In this document: piece by piece, positions 53,960 through 61,513 of the stretch
How the letters are laid out: each line of letters opens with the position of its first letter
Position numbering within the stretch: the stretch's first letter is position 1
Source: Paractinoplanes bogorensis
GTDB taxonomy: Bacteria; Actinomycetota; Actinomycetes; Mycobacteriales; Micromonosporaceae
Direction of reading: 5' to 3'
Assembly: GCF_018829635.1 (NCBI RefSeq)
Contig: NZ_JAHKKG010000006.1
Location: forward strand, 248,001 to 312,000
DNA length: 64,000 bases
Position numbers and translations under genes: made by a program
The notes under the pieces: generated by a model
What the model was told of the DNA's origin: nothing
Database searches by the model: none
What the model saw: the letters and a program-made list of their open reading frames with translations, nothing else

Positions 53960-54235
53960 TCAGGCCAGACCCTGCTCGAGCACGTAGTCGGCCAGGGTGC
54001 CGACCGTGGCGAAGTGGTGCTGCTCCAGCGTGTCCGAGTCGATCACGGCGTCCAGCTGGTCCTCCAGGTGCATCAGCAGCTCGAGCACGTTGGTCGAGTC
54101 CAGGCCCAGCTCGTCCATCAGCCGGGTCCCTTCGGTCACCTCGACGTCGTCGCGGTTGAGCACCGCGATGACGGCGCCGATCACGTGGTCGACGACCGCG
54201 GCGCGGTCGACGGTCGCTTCCGAGGCCATGGTCAT
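53960..54235 (-). CDS. acyl carrier protein 1
   Basis: This 91-residue acidic protein begins at an ATG with AGGAG upstream. The prosthetic-group site is the Ser 47 of ELGLDSTNVLELLMHLED, in a four-helix carrier-protein fold. Next to it lie a fold-III PLP decarboxylase and an ATP-grasp ligase, the same trio as BtrI, BtrK and BtrJ in butirosin biosynthesis. It probably carries an aminoacyl group for those enzymes. It would be activated by the operon PPTase. Confidence 0.9.
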   Translation of the reverse strand: MTMASEATVDRAAVVDHVIGAVIAVLNRDDVEVTEGTRLMDELGLDSTNVLELLMHLEDQLDAVIDSDTLEQHHFATVGTLADYVLEQGLA

Positions 54236-54252
54236 GGCTGTCTCCTAAGGGG

Positions 54253-55509
54253 TCAGTCGAGAATCTGAGGGCTGAGCAGGTCTTCGACGGTGTCGCGGCG
54301 GCGGACCAGACGGGCCCGGCCGCCGTCCACCAGCACCTCGGCCGGGTAGCCGTGGCTGAGGAACAGGACGGGGGAGGCGGTCGGCCCGTACGCGCCGGAC
54401 CGCAGCACGCCGACCAGGTCGCCGGGCTCCAGCTCGGGCAGTTCCACGTTGCGGCCGATGGTGTCGTTCGGCGTGCATAGCGGTCCGGTCACGTTCCACG
54501 GGCCGGTCTCGCCGCCCGCCCGGTTGAGCAGTTCCATCGGGAAGTTGCGCTTGACGAACGAGCCGATGCCGACGGCCGCCATGTGGTGGTTGGTGCCGCC
54601 GTCGGTGACCGCGAACCGTTCGTCCATCGACGTCTTCACATAGCGGACCCGGGTGACGTAGGTGCCGCCGGGACCGGCCAGGTAGCGGCCGAGCTCGAGC
54701 AGCAGCCGGGCCTGCGGGTGGGCGGCGCGGAACTGCTCGATCACCGGATTGAGCTGGTCGGCCACCGCCTGCGGGTCCAGGTCGGACTCGTTCGGGAAGT
54801 ACGCCACGCCGAGCCCGCCACCGACGTCGACCACCTCGAGCGGGAAGTCCAGGCGTTCGGCCAGTCGCTCGGCCAGGTCGATGATCCGGCGGGCGTTCTC
54901 GGCGATCACCGAAGGATCAAGAATCCGGGTTCCCATGTACGCGTGCACGCCCAGCACCCGCAGCCCGGGGAAGTTCTTCACCAGATCCGGCTCGTCGAAC
55001 AGCTGGAGCTCGTCGATGCCGAACTGACGGGCCTTGCCGCCCATGGTCAGCCCGGACCCCTTGACGGCGAAGCTCGGGTTGACCCGCAGCATCACCGGCG
55101 CCGTGATCCCCCGCGACCGGGCCAGCTCGTCGAGCACGCCGAGCTCGCCGAACGACTCGCACACCACGGCGTACACGCCCTCGTCGAGGCACGCCTCGAG
55201 CTCCGCCCGGCTCTTGCCCGGTCCGAGGAAGATGATGTCGCCCGGCGCCACCCCGGCCATGAGCGCCGTGCGCAGCTCGACCAGCGACGACACCTCGGCC
55301 CGGGCGCCCGCCGAGTGGAACAGCGCGCACACGGCGACGTTCGGGTTGGCCTTGAGCGAATAGAACATCTCCAGCGCCGGGTCGAGCCGGTCCCGCAGGT
55401 CCTGGTACTGCCGGCGCAGCACGTCCCCGTCGTAGACGTAGAACGGCGTGCCGAACTGTGCGGCCAGCTCGGTCACCCCGATGCCCTGGATGCTCATCTC
55501 TGCGGTCAC
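54253..55509 (-). CDS. fold-III PLP-dependent decarboxylase (BtrK-like)
   Basis: The 418-residue enzyme belongs to the ornithine/diaminopimelate decarboxylase superfamily. The PLP lysine is K53 in MFYSLKANPNVAV. Other markers are GVHAYMGTRI, DVGGGLGVAYFP (the phosphate-binding glycine loop), LLLELGRYLAGPGGTYV and GPLCTPNDTIGRN with the active-site cysteine. The neighbouring ACP and ATP-grasp genes make it likely that the substrate is an aminoacyl-ACP, as for BtrK (glutamyl-ACP to 4-aminobutyryl-ACP). The gene overlaps the ATP-grasp gene by 4 bp. Confidence 0.88.
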   Translation of the reverse strand: MTAEMSIQGIGVTELAAQFGTPFYVYDGDVLRRQYQDLRDRLDPALEMFYSLKANPNVAVCALFHSAGARAEVSSLVELRTALMAGVAPGDIIFLGPGKSRAELEACLDEGVYAVVCESFGELGVLDELARSRGITAPVMLRVNPSFAVKGSGLTMGGKARQFGIDELQLFDEPDLVKNFPGLRVLGVHAYMGTRILDPSVIAENARRIIDLAERLAERLDFPLEVVDVGGGLGVAYFPNESDLDPQAVADQLNPVIEQFRAAHPQARLLLELGRYLAGPGGTYVTRVRYVKTSMDERFAVTDGGTNHHMAAVGIGSFVKRNFPMELLNRAGGETGPWNVTGPLCTPNDTIGRNVELPELEPGDLVGVLRSGAYGPTASPVLFLSHGYPAEVLVDGGRARLVRRRDTVEDLLSPQILD

Positions 55510-56885
55510 GGTCGTGCTCCTTCCGCCGCGGCCGCCAGCCGGTCCGCGATCTCGCCGTCCATCGCCATCAGCTCGTCGGTGGTCGGCGCGATCAGGAAGC
55601 CGTAGAGGCGCCCGTCGGCCGGTCCGTCCCCCGCCCGCACCAGGGCGTTCACCGTCGAGAAGTTCTGCACCACCATCCCGGCGTCACCGGCCGCGCTCAG
55701 CAGCCACGGCCCGAGCGCGTCGCGCACCTCGGCGAACCGCAGGGGCCGGGCCAGGTGCAGCGGGTACTGCCGGGCCAGCGCGCACCAGCCCGCCGGCACG
55801 TACCGCTCCTGCAGCCCGACCTGGTAGGTGGACATGTTGTTGCGGGCGTTGATCTCGACCACCGGGTAGATGCCGCCCTCGGGGTCGACCATCGCGTCCA
55901 CCCCGACCACGCCGTGGTAGCCGTCGGCGGCGAGCCGGCGACCGAGCGCCCCGGCCGTCTCCGTCACGGTCGCGAGCTGGCGCTGGTCCAGGCCGGCGGG
56001 CATCCGGTGCCCCTTGTGGACGCCGTTCTCGGTGACCGCCTCCTTGACGAAGTCGAACTGCACCGAGCCGTCCCGCCCGACGGTGAACTGGTAGTTGAGG
56101 TCGGTGGTCTTGGCCACCCACTCCTCGACCAGCAGGGCCAGCCGCTGATCGCCGGAACGGTCGGCGCGGCGGCGCAGCTTGCGGTGGATCTGCTCCAGCC
56201 GGGCCACATCCCGGACCACGAGCAGACCCTTCCCCGAGACGCCGTACGAGTCCTTGAGCACGACGGTCCGCCCGGCCTCGAGCAGTCCGCGGGCCTGCTC
56301 CACGGCCGCGTCCAGTTCCGCGATCGACTCACAGGTCCAGCCGGTGGACTGGCGCAGTCCGAGCTCGGTGGCGATCTTCCGGCTGTAGATCTTGCCGTTG
56401 ACCGCCTTGCAGGTGGCGGCGGGCGACCCGGCCAGCGTCAGTCCGGTCCGCTCGGCCAGCTGCTCCTCGTCGGCCGAGACGCCGTGCGGGAAGATCGCCA
56501 CCGACCCGGTCAGGGCGGTCAGCCGGGCCAGCAGGCCGGGGCTGAGCAGCGCGTCCTGGGTGACCGTGTGGTGCGGGTCCTGCTGGTCGGTGATCAGCAG
56601 GTGCGGCAGGCCGACGCCGAGCGACTCCAGATAGGCCAGGTGGCCGGGGTCGGGCGCGTCCTTGAGCAGCACGTAGTCGTCGGGTCCGGCCAGCAGCAGG
56701 GTGAACTCGTCCATCCGGTTGACCAGCGCGTCCCCGGCCGACAGGGCCACCTTGGGCAGGCCCAGCTCGTCGCCGCCCCAGCGCTGCTCGACCTCGAAGT
56801 TGCCGAGGAACAGCAGGGCGGTCCGGTCGGTGCCGAGCAGCGCCGTTCGCAGCCGGCGTACGAAGGGTTCCCGTACGGTCGTCAT
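55506..56885 (-). CDS. ATP-grasp carboxylate-amine/thiol ligase (BtrJ-like)
   Basis: The 459-residue protein has a pre-ATP-grasp N-terminal domain (TALLFLGNFEVEQRWGGDELG) and an ATP-grasp core. The core shows the P-loop-like VVLKDSYGVSGKGLLVV, LLVEEWVAKTTDLNYQ and VVEINARNNMSTYQVG, where Glu and Asn bind Mg-ATP. ATP-grasp enzymes activate a carboxylate as acyl phosphate. The trio with ACP1 and the decarboxylase suggests loading of an amino acid on the ACP, as BtrJ does with glutamate. The substrate is inferred. It overlaps the decarboxylase by 4 bp. Confidence 0.87.
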   Translation of the reverse strand: MTTVREPFVRRLRTALLGTDRTALLFLGNFEVEQRWGGDELGLPKVALSAGDALVNRMDEFTLLLAGPDDYVLLKDAPDPGHLAYLESLGVGLPHLLITDQQDPHHTVTQDALLSPGLLARLTALTGSVAIFPHGVSADEEQLAERTGLTLAGSPAATCKAVNGKIYSRKIATELGLRQSTGWTCESIAELDAAVEQARGLLEAGRTVVLKDSYGVSGKGLLVVRDVARLEQIHRKLRRRADRSGDQRLALLVEEWVAKTTDLNYQFTVGRDGSVQFDFVKEAVTENGVHKGHRMPAGLDQRQLATVTETAGALGRRLAADGYHGVVGVDAMVDPEGGIYPVVEINARNNMSTYQVGLQERYVPAGWCALARQYPLHLARPLRFAEVRDALGPWLLSAAGDAGMVVQNFSTVNALVRAGDGPADGRLYGFLIAPTTDELMAMDGEIADRLAAAAEGARP

Positions 56886-56895
56886 CTCGTGCCTC

Positions 56896-57825
56896 TCAAT
56901 GTTGGAAGACCATCGCGCTGAACGTGGATCCGAGTCCGACCGCGGCCATCAGGTAGTGGTCGCCCGGCCGGAGCCGGCCCAGGTCCCGCGCCGACACGTA
57001 GTTGAGGAAGGAATCGGCGCAGAAGCAGTGCCCGGTGACCGGCATGTTGTCCAGGAACAGGCGGTCGACCGGAATGCCGGCCTTCCGGGCCACCCGCACC
57101 CACGAGACCCGGTTGACGTTGTGCGGCAGCACCAGGTCGAGGTCGGCCACGGTGATCCCGGCCCGGGCCACGGCGGCCAGGATCACCTCGGTCAGCGCGT
57201 CCGGGTAGCGCTGCTGGAACTCCAGCGACATCTCCGCGGTCAGCGACAGCCCGGCGTTGAACTCGCCGTGCGTGGCCGAGGCGTACGAGAGCATCCGGTC
57301 CCGGCCGCCCGCGCCGATCAGGACCGCCGCGCAGCCCTCGCCCATCAGCGCCGTGCCCGGGATCATCCGGGCCGACGGGGTGAACGCCTTCTCGCCGACG
57401 AAGATCAGGGCCAGGGCGTCCGGGTCGTCGTCCTCGGCCAGCAGCCGCCCGCACAGCTCCACCGCGAGCAGTCCGGAGGCGCAGGCGTGCTGGGTGACCG
57501 CGAACGCCTGCGCGTGCCGCAGACCGAGCGCGCCCGCCACGTCGTGCAGCGGGTCCTCCGGGTACGGCGCGATCGCCTGCAGGGTGCGGGCCTGCACCAC
57601 GTACTTCACCTGGTGCTCGCGCCCGCGCAGCTCGTCCAGCTTGGCCGCCGCGTGCAGCATCAGGTCGGCGATCGTGCCGGTCGGCTCGCGCAGCACCTCG
57701 GACAGGCCGTAGTAGCGGTGGAACATCCGGATCTGGGTGTCGGACAGGCCCAGGTCGCCGGCGAGCGAGGCGATCGGCACCCGCTGCGGCGGATGGTAGG
57801 CGGAGACCGCGGCGAGTGCGGTCAT
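56896..57825 (-). CDS. KAS III-like condensing enzyme or acyltransferase
   Basis: The ATG overlaps the ACP2 stop by 4 bp, giving 309 residues. The catalytic Cys 115 lies in TQHACASGLLAVE and His 235 in LPHNVNRVSW, as in FabH. At the third position (Asn in FabH) the sequence is DNMPVTGHCFCADSF, placing His 266 and Asp 271 nearby. This C-H-D type variation is known in CerJ-like acyltransferases that move an acyl group to an acceptor without C-C bond formation. It may condense with malonyl-ACP or acylate an amine or sugar. Confidence 0.85.
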   Translation of the reverse strand: MTALAAVSAYHPPQRVPIASLAGDLGLSDTQIRMFHRYYGLSEVLREPTGTIADLMLHAAAKLDELRGREHQVKYVVQARTLQAIAPYPEDPLHDVAGALGLRHAQAFAVTQHACASGLLAVELCGRLLAEDDDPDALALIFVGEKAFTPSARMIPGTALMGEGCAAVLIGAGGRDRMLSYASATHGEFNAGLSLTAEMSLEFQQRYPDALTEVILAAVARAGITVADLDLVLPHNVNRVSWVRVARKAGIPVDRLFLDNMPVTGHCFCADSFLNYVSARDLGRLRPGDHYLMAAVGLGSTFSAMVFQH

Positions 57826-58094
57826 GCGCCGTGGTCCCGCGGCAGGGCACTCAGGTACGCGGTGAGCGCGTCGATGCTCGGGTGGTCCCAGACCAGGGTC
57901 GGGTCGAGCCGGAGTCCGAGGTGGTCCTCGATCTCGCCGCACAGCGCGAGCGCGTACACCGAGTCGAGGCCGAGGTCGGCCAGCGGCGTGGCGGCGTCGA
58001 TGGTGGCCGGGTCGCGTTCGGTGAATTCGGCGACCCGCAGCAGCAGCCACGGGCGGAGCTGTCCGGCGTCCTGGTGGTTCGGCAAGGTGGTCAA
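57822..58094 (-). CDS. acyl carrier protein 2
   Basis: This 90-residue carrier protein has the modification site Ser 45 in DLGLDSVYALALCGEIED and a typical helical layout. It overlaps the two dehydrogenase-side and KAS III-side neighbours by 4 bp each. The adjacent FAAL and dehydrogenases suggest it carries the fatty acyl chain, analogous to the ACPs of lipopeptide starter units. It is distinct in sequence from ACP1, consistent with two separate thioester pools. Confidence 0.9.
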   Translation of the reverse strand: MTTLPNHQDAGQLRPWLLLRVAEFTERDPATIDAATPLADLGLDSVYALALCGEIEDHLGLRLDPTLVWDHPSIDALTAYLSALPRDHGA

Positions 58095-59800
58095 TTCCGG
58101 CTCCTCGGGCGGTCGGGCAGGGTGTCGTGGAACAGATCGAAGGCCCGGCCGGCCTGATACCGGCCGGCCAGTTCGGCGTGGATCGGGCCGGCCAGCGACG
58201 CCGGCAGCGCCCGGTGCACGCCGTCGAGTTCGCCGGCCAGCCGCAGCAGGGCCGCGGTCACCCAGGCCTGGTCGGCCAGGAACGTCCCCGGCCGGCCCTG
58301 CTCGGCGAGCCAGAGGTTGAGGCAGGTCGACGCGGTCAGCACGGTGGTGTAGCGGGCGGCCAGGTCGAGCGCGGCCGGGTCACCACCGATGGCCAGGTCG
58401 GCCGGGCGCAGCGCGAGCGCGGCCGTCCGCAGCCGGGCCAGTTCGCCGGTGAAGGTGCGGGTCAGCTCGCGCAGCAGTTCCCCGGTGCCGGGCGGCAGCG
58501 CCTCGGCCGCGGCGAGCAGCTGCGCCGTGAGCGGGTCGGCGCCCGAGGCGATCCGGAGCCGCTCGAACGGCAGCGGCGGCAGCTCGGCCCGGTGGTCGTA
58601 CAGGTCCTCCGGTGATGCCTGTCCGGCGGCCCACGAGCGCCGGGCCAGCCGGGGGAGCTGCGGCAGCACGGTGGCCAGGCAGGCGACCCGGGCCGCGTGC
58701 CCGAAACCGGCCGGGGCCAGGTCGCGCGACAGCTTCTGGAAGATGCCGTACTCGCCGGTGCGCAGATAGCTCTGGGCGCCGAGCACCTCGCCGAGGCGGG
58801 CCATGGCCTGGATCGCCCGGCCCGAGACGACGTACTTGACCGCCGAGGCGTAGACGTTGGTGTCCTCGGGCAGCAGGTGCACGGCCCGGGCCACGGTGGT
58901 GGCCAGGCAGTCGGCGATCAGCAGGTCCACGAACGACTCGGCCAGCACCCCGCGCACCACCGGCATCGCCGCCACCGGCCGCCCGCGCAGCACCCGGTCG
59001 TCGCCGAACCGCACCGCCGCCCGCAGGCCGGTGTCGAGCGCGCCCAGCGTCATGGCCGGCAGTCCGGTCCGGGTCAGCTGGAACGAGCGCAGCGCGATCT
59101 CCATGGCCGAGCCGGGGGCGCCCAGGGCCACCCCGGCGCCGACCGGGCACCGGTCCACCTCGATGCCGCCGAGCTGCACCCCGCGCATCCCGCTGCTGGC
59201 GAAACGGGGCAGGTAGCGCAGCGCGCCCGGCGGCAGCTGATCCTTCTCGACGAACAGCTGGGTGTGGCTGCGTCCGCCGGGCGCGTCCGACGTCCGGCTG
59301 AAGATGACCATCGCGCTGCTCCGCCGTGCGTTGGTCACCACCTCCTTGCGGCCGGTCAGCAGCAGTTCCCCCGTACGGCCGGGGTCGGCTCGGAAATCCA
59401 CCCGCGCGAAGTCGTTGCCGTGCGCGAGTTCGTGATAAACCGAGGCCACCTTGTGCCCGCCCAGCAGCAGATCCGCCAGCCGGCGGTGCTGGGCCGCGTC
59501 GCCGCCGGCCCACACGTTGACCGAGGCGATGAACGAGCTGGCGCCGTAGCCGAGCCCCAGGCACGGGTCGTGCCGGAACACCGAGCGCATCACCCGGATG
59601 AGCCGGTCCAGGCCCGTCAGCCGGCCACCCAGGGCAGTCGGGACGAACTCGGCGTTGAGCGCGAAGTCGTCGAGCATCCGCTCGCCGTCGGCGAACATCT
59701 CCGACCGCTCGTCGGCGGCCAGCACGGCCCGGTGGCCGAGCGGGTTGGCCGGGTCCCACGGGTCGCCGAACCGGCGTTCCAGGTCGGTCACGGTGCTCAT
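58091..59800 (-). CDS. acyl-CoA dehydrogenase-like flavoenzyme 2 (ACP-dependent type)
   Basis: The ATG (MSTVTDLERRFGDP) overlaps the stop of the next dehydrogenase gene by 4 bp and gives 569 residues. The usual substrate-loop motif is replaced by VYHELAHGNDFARVDF, and GRKEVVTNARRSSAM stands for the FAD strand. The flavin-adjacent segment SSGMRGVQLGGIEVDRCPV is present. The C-terminal extension of about 180 residues is larger than in acyl-CoA dehydrogenases. Pairs of such long dehydrogenases with an ACP and a FAAL introduce double bonds in lipopeptide starter units (enduracidin, ramoplanin). Confidence 0.82.
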   Translation of the reverse strand: MSTVTDLERRFGDPWDPANPLGHRAVLAADERSEMFADGERMLDDFALNAEFVPTALGGRLTGLDRLIRVMRSVFRHDPCLGLGYGASSFIASVNVWAGGDAAQHRRLADLLLGGHKVASVYHELAHGNDFARVDFRADPGRTGELLLTGRKEVVTNARRSSAMVIFSRTSDAPGGRSHTQLFVEKDQLPPGALRYLPRFASSGMRGVQLGGIEVDRCPVGAGVALGAPGSAMEIALRSFQLTRTGLPAMTLGALDTGLRAAVRFGDDRVLRGRPVAAMPVVRGVLAESFVDLLIADCLATTVARAVHLLPEDTNVYASAVKYVVSGRAIQAMARLGEVLGAQSYLRTGEYGIFQKLSRDLAPAGFGHAARVACLATVLPQLPRLARRSWAAGQASPEDLYDHRAELPPLPFERLRIASGADPLTAQLLAAAEALPPGTGELLRELTRTFTGELARLRTAALALRPADLAIGGDPAALDLAARYTTVLTASTCLNLWLAEQGRPGTFLADQAWVTAALLRLAGELDGVHRALPASLAGPIHAELAGRYQAGRAFDLFHDTLPDRPRSRN

Positions 59801-61512
59801 GCGGTCTCCCCGGCTTCCAGGATCGACGGCCGCCGGTCGGGGCTCAGCGCCGCGAACACGCGCTCGTAGACGTCGGTGCCCTCCGGCCCGGCCCCCAGCC
59901 GGTGCAGCACCCAGGCCAGCACCGCCTCGAGCCACAGCCCGTCGCGCCACAGCGGGTCGTCGCCGGCCCGGTCGTGGTTGTGCAGCCACAGATGCACGGC
60001 CGACGCCCCGGCGACGCACAGCTCGAACCGCTGGGCCAGGTCGTAGGCGGCCGGGTCCACATCGCGCGGCGCCGGGCGGTAGGCGGCCAGGTCGGCGTGC
60101 ACCCCGTCGGTCGCGGTCAGCAGCGCCTGGGCCGCCGCCCCGGGCCCGCCGGCCGCGTGGACCCCGGCCACCGCCGCCGCCAGACCGAGCAGCGGCAGGC
60201 ATCCGCCGCGCCCGGTCAGCGCGATCCGGGCCGGGTCCAGTCCGGGCACCGGCTCACTCAGCCGGGCCAGCGGGCGCAGCCGCTCCACGCCGGCCGCGCC
60301 GCCGGACCAGCCCCGGGCCAGCTGCGGGAACTGGTTGATCACGGCGTGCCGGTTGACCGGCGTGCTGCCGTCGAAGATGCCGACGATCCGGTGGTCCCGC
60401 TCGATCTTCTGGAAGCGGCCGTAGCCGGGGATCCCGGTGAGGAACGCGCGGGCGCCGAGCTGCTCGCCGCATCCCTGGATCAGCTGGTCGGTCAGGGTCG
60501 GCACGAACGCCTTGGCCACCGGGGCCAGCACGCTCAGCTCCTGGGTCTCGGCCGTCACGGCCCGCGACACCAGCGCGGTCACCGCCTCGGCCAGGAACAG
60601 CATGGTGTGCAGCCGGCCCACCCCGCGCCGCAGGTAGGGCACGTCGGCCAGGCGCCGGCCGTAGAGCTCGCGCTCGGCCAGGTACTGCCGGATCAGGCTC
60701 AGGGCGTGGTCGGCGGCGCCGAGCGAAAGAGCCGTGCAGGCCGTACGGGTCAATTGCAGTGCCCGCAGGACGGTCTCCAGACCCGATCCGCGGGGACCGA
60801 CCAGCGCCGTCGCCGGCAGCGGCGCGTCCACGAACGAGATGCCGCTGATGTCGGCGCCCCGGATGCCGTGGGTCGCCTCCCGGGGCAGGCACCGGTACGC
60901 CTCGGCGGGCAGTTCGCGCTTGTCGGCCAGCACGACGGTGAACCCGCGCGGCCCGCCGGCCGCCTCGGTGCGGGCCAGCAGGCAGACCACCCCGGCCCGG
61001 GTGGCGTTGTTGATCAGCCATTTGGTGCCGTCCACCCGGTAGCCGTCGTCCCGCCGCACCGCGGTGACCTCGCCGCCCATCAGGTCGCTGCCGTGCCCCG
61101 GCTCGGTGAGGGCCCAGCAGACCGGGATCCCGGCCAGCACGGTCCCGGCGAGCCGCCTGGCCTGGGCCGTGTCGGCCTCGTCGCGGGGCACCCGGGCCCA
61201 GACCGAGGCCGAGCCCAGGAACGTCTTGGCGTGCCCGACCGCCGTCGTCAGGTCGCGGCCCGCGACCGTCCGCAGCACCTGGACCAGCGTGTCGAAGCCG
61301 CGCAGCTCGCCGCCGTAGGCCGCCGGCACGTAGTGCGCGGGCAGCCCGAGCCGGTCCAGTTCCGCGCAGATCTCGTCCGGGAACGCCTCGGCCTCGTCGG
61401 CGGCGGCGACCCGGGCGTGGTTGAACACGGTGTCCGCGTGTTCCGGGTCGCCGAGCCGCTCCTCGAACCGCCGGGCCGCGGCCCCGGCGAGCGGCATGGT
61501 GGGTGCGGCCAT
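59797..61512 (-). CDS. acyl-CoA dehydrogenase-like flavoenzyme 1 (ACP-dependent type)
   Basis: The 571-residue protein has the standard loops: CWALTEPGHGSDLMGGE, GTKWLINNATRAGVVCLL, THGIRGADISGISFVDAPLPA and QKIERDHRIVGIFDGSTPVNRHA, where IFDG replaces the usual YEGT glutamate. A C-terminal extension of about 170 residues follows. A stop-start gap of only 1 bp separates it from the FAAL gene. It should desaturate the fatty acyl chain on ACP2, together with flavoenzyme 2. Confidence 0.87.
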   Translation of the reverse strand: MAAPTMPLAGAAARRFEERLGDPEHADTVFNHARVAAADEAEAFPDEICAELDRLGLPAHYVPAAYGGELRGFDTLVQVLRTVAGRDLTTAVGHAKTFLGSASVWARVPRDEADTAQARRLAGTVLAGIPVCWALTEPGHGSDLMGGEVTAVRRDDGYRVDGTKWLINNATRAGVVCLLARTEAAGGPRGFTVVLADKRELPAEAYRCLPREATHGIRGADISGISFVDAPLPATALVGPRGSGLETVLRALQLTRTACTALSLGAADHALSLIRQYLAERELYGRRLADVPYLRRGVGRLHTMLFLAEAVTALVSRAVTAETQELSVLAPVAKAFVPTLTDQLIQGCGEQLGARAFLTGIPGYGRFQKIERDHRIVGIFDGSTPVNRHAVINQFPQLARGWSGGAAGVERLRPLARLSEPVPGLDPARIALTGRGGCLPLLGLAAAVAGVHAAGGPGAAAQALLTATDGVHADLAAYRPAPRDVDPAAYDLAQRFELCVAGASAVHLWLHNHDRAGDDPLWRDGLWLEAVLAWVLHRLGAGPEGTDVYERVFAALSPDRRPSILEAGETA

Positions 61513-61513
61513 G

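Noticed and set aside
54583..55605. 340-codon plus-strand frame
   Set aside because: Antisense of the PLP decarboxylase; no known domain and shadow-like composition.
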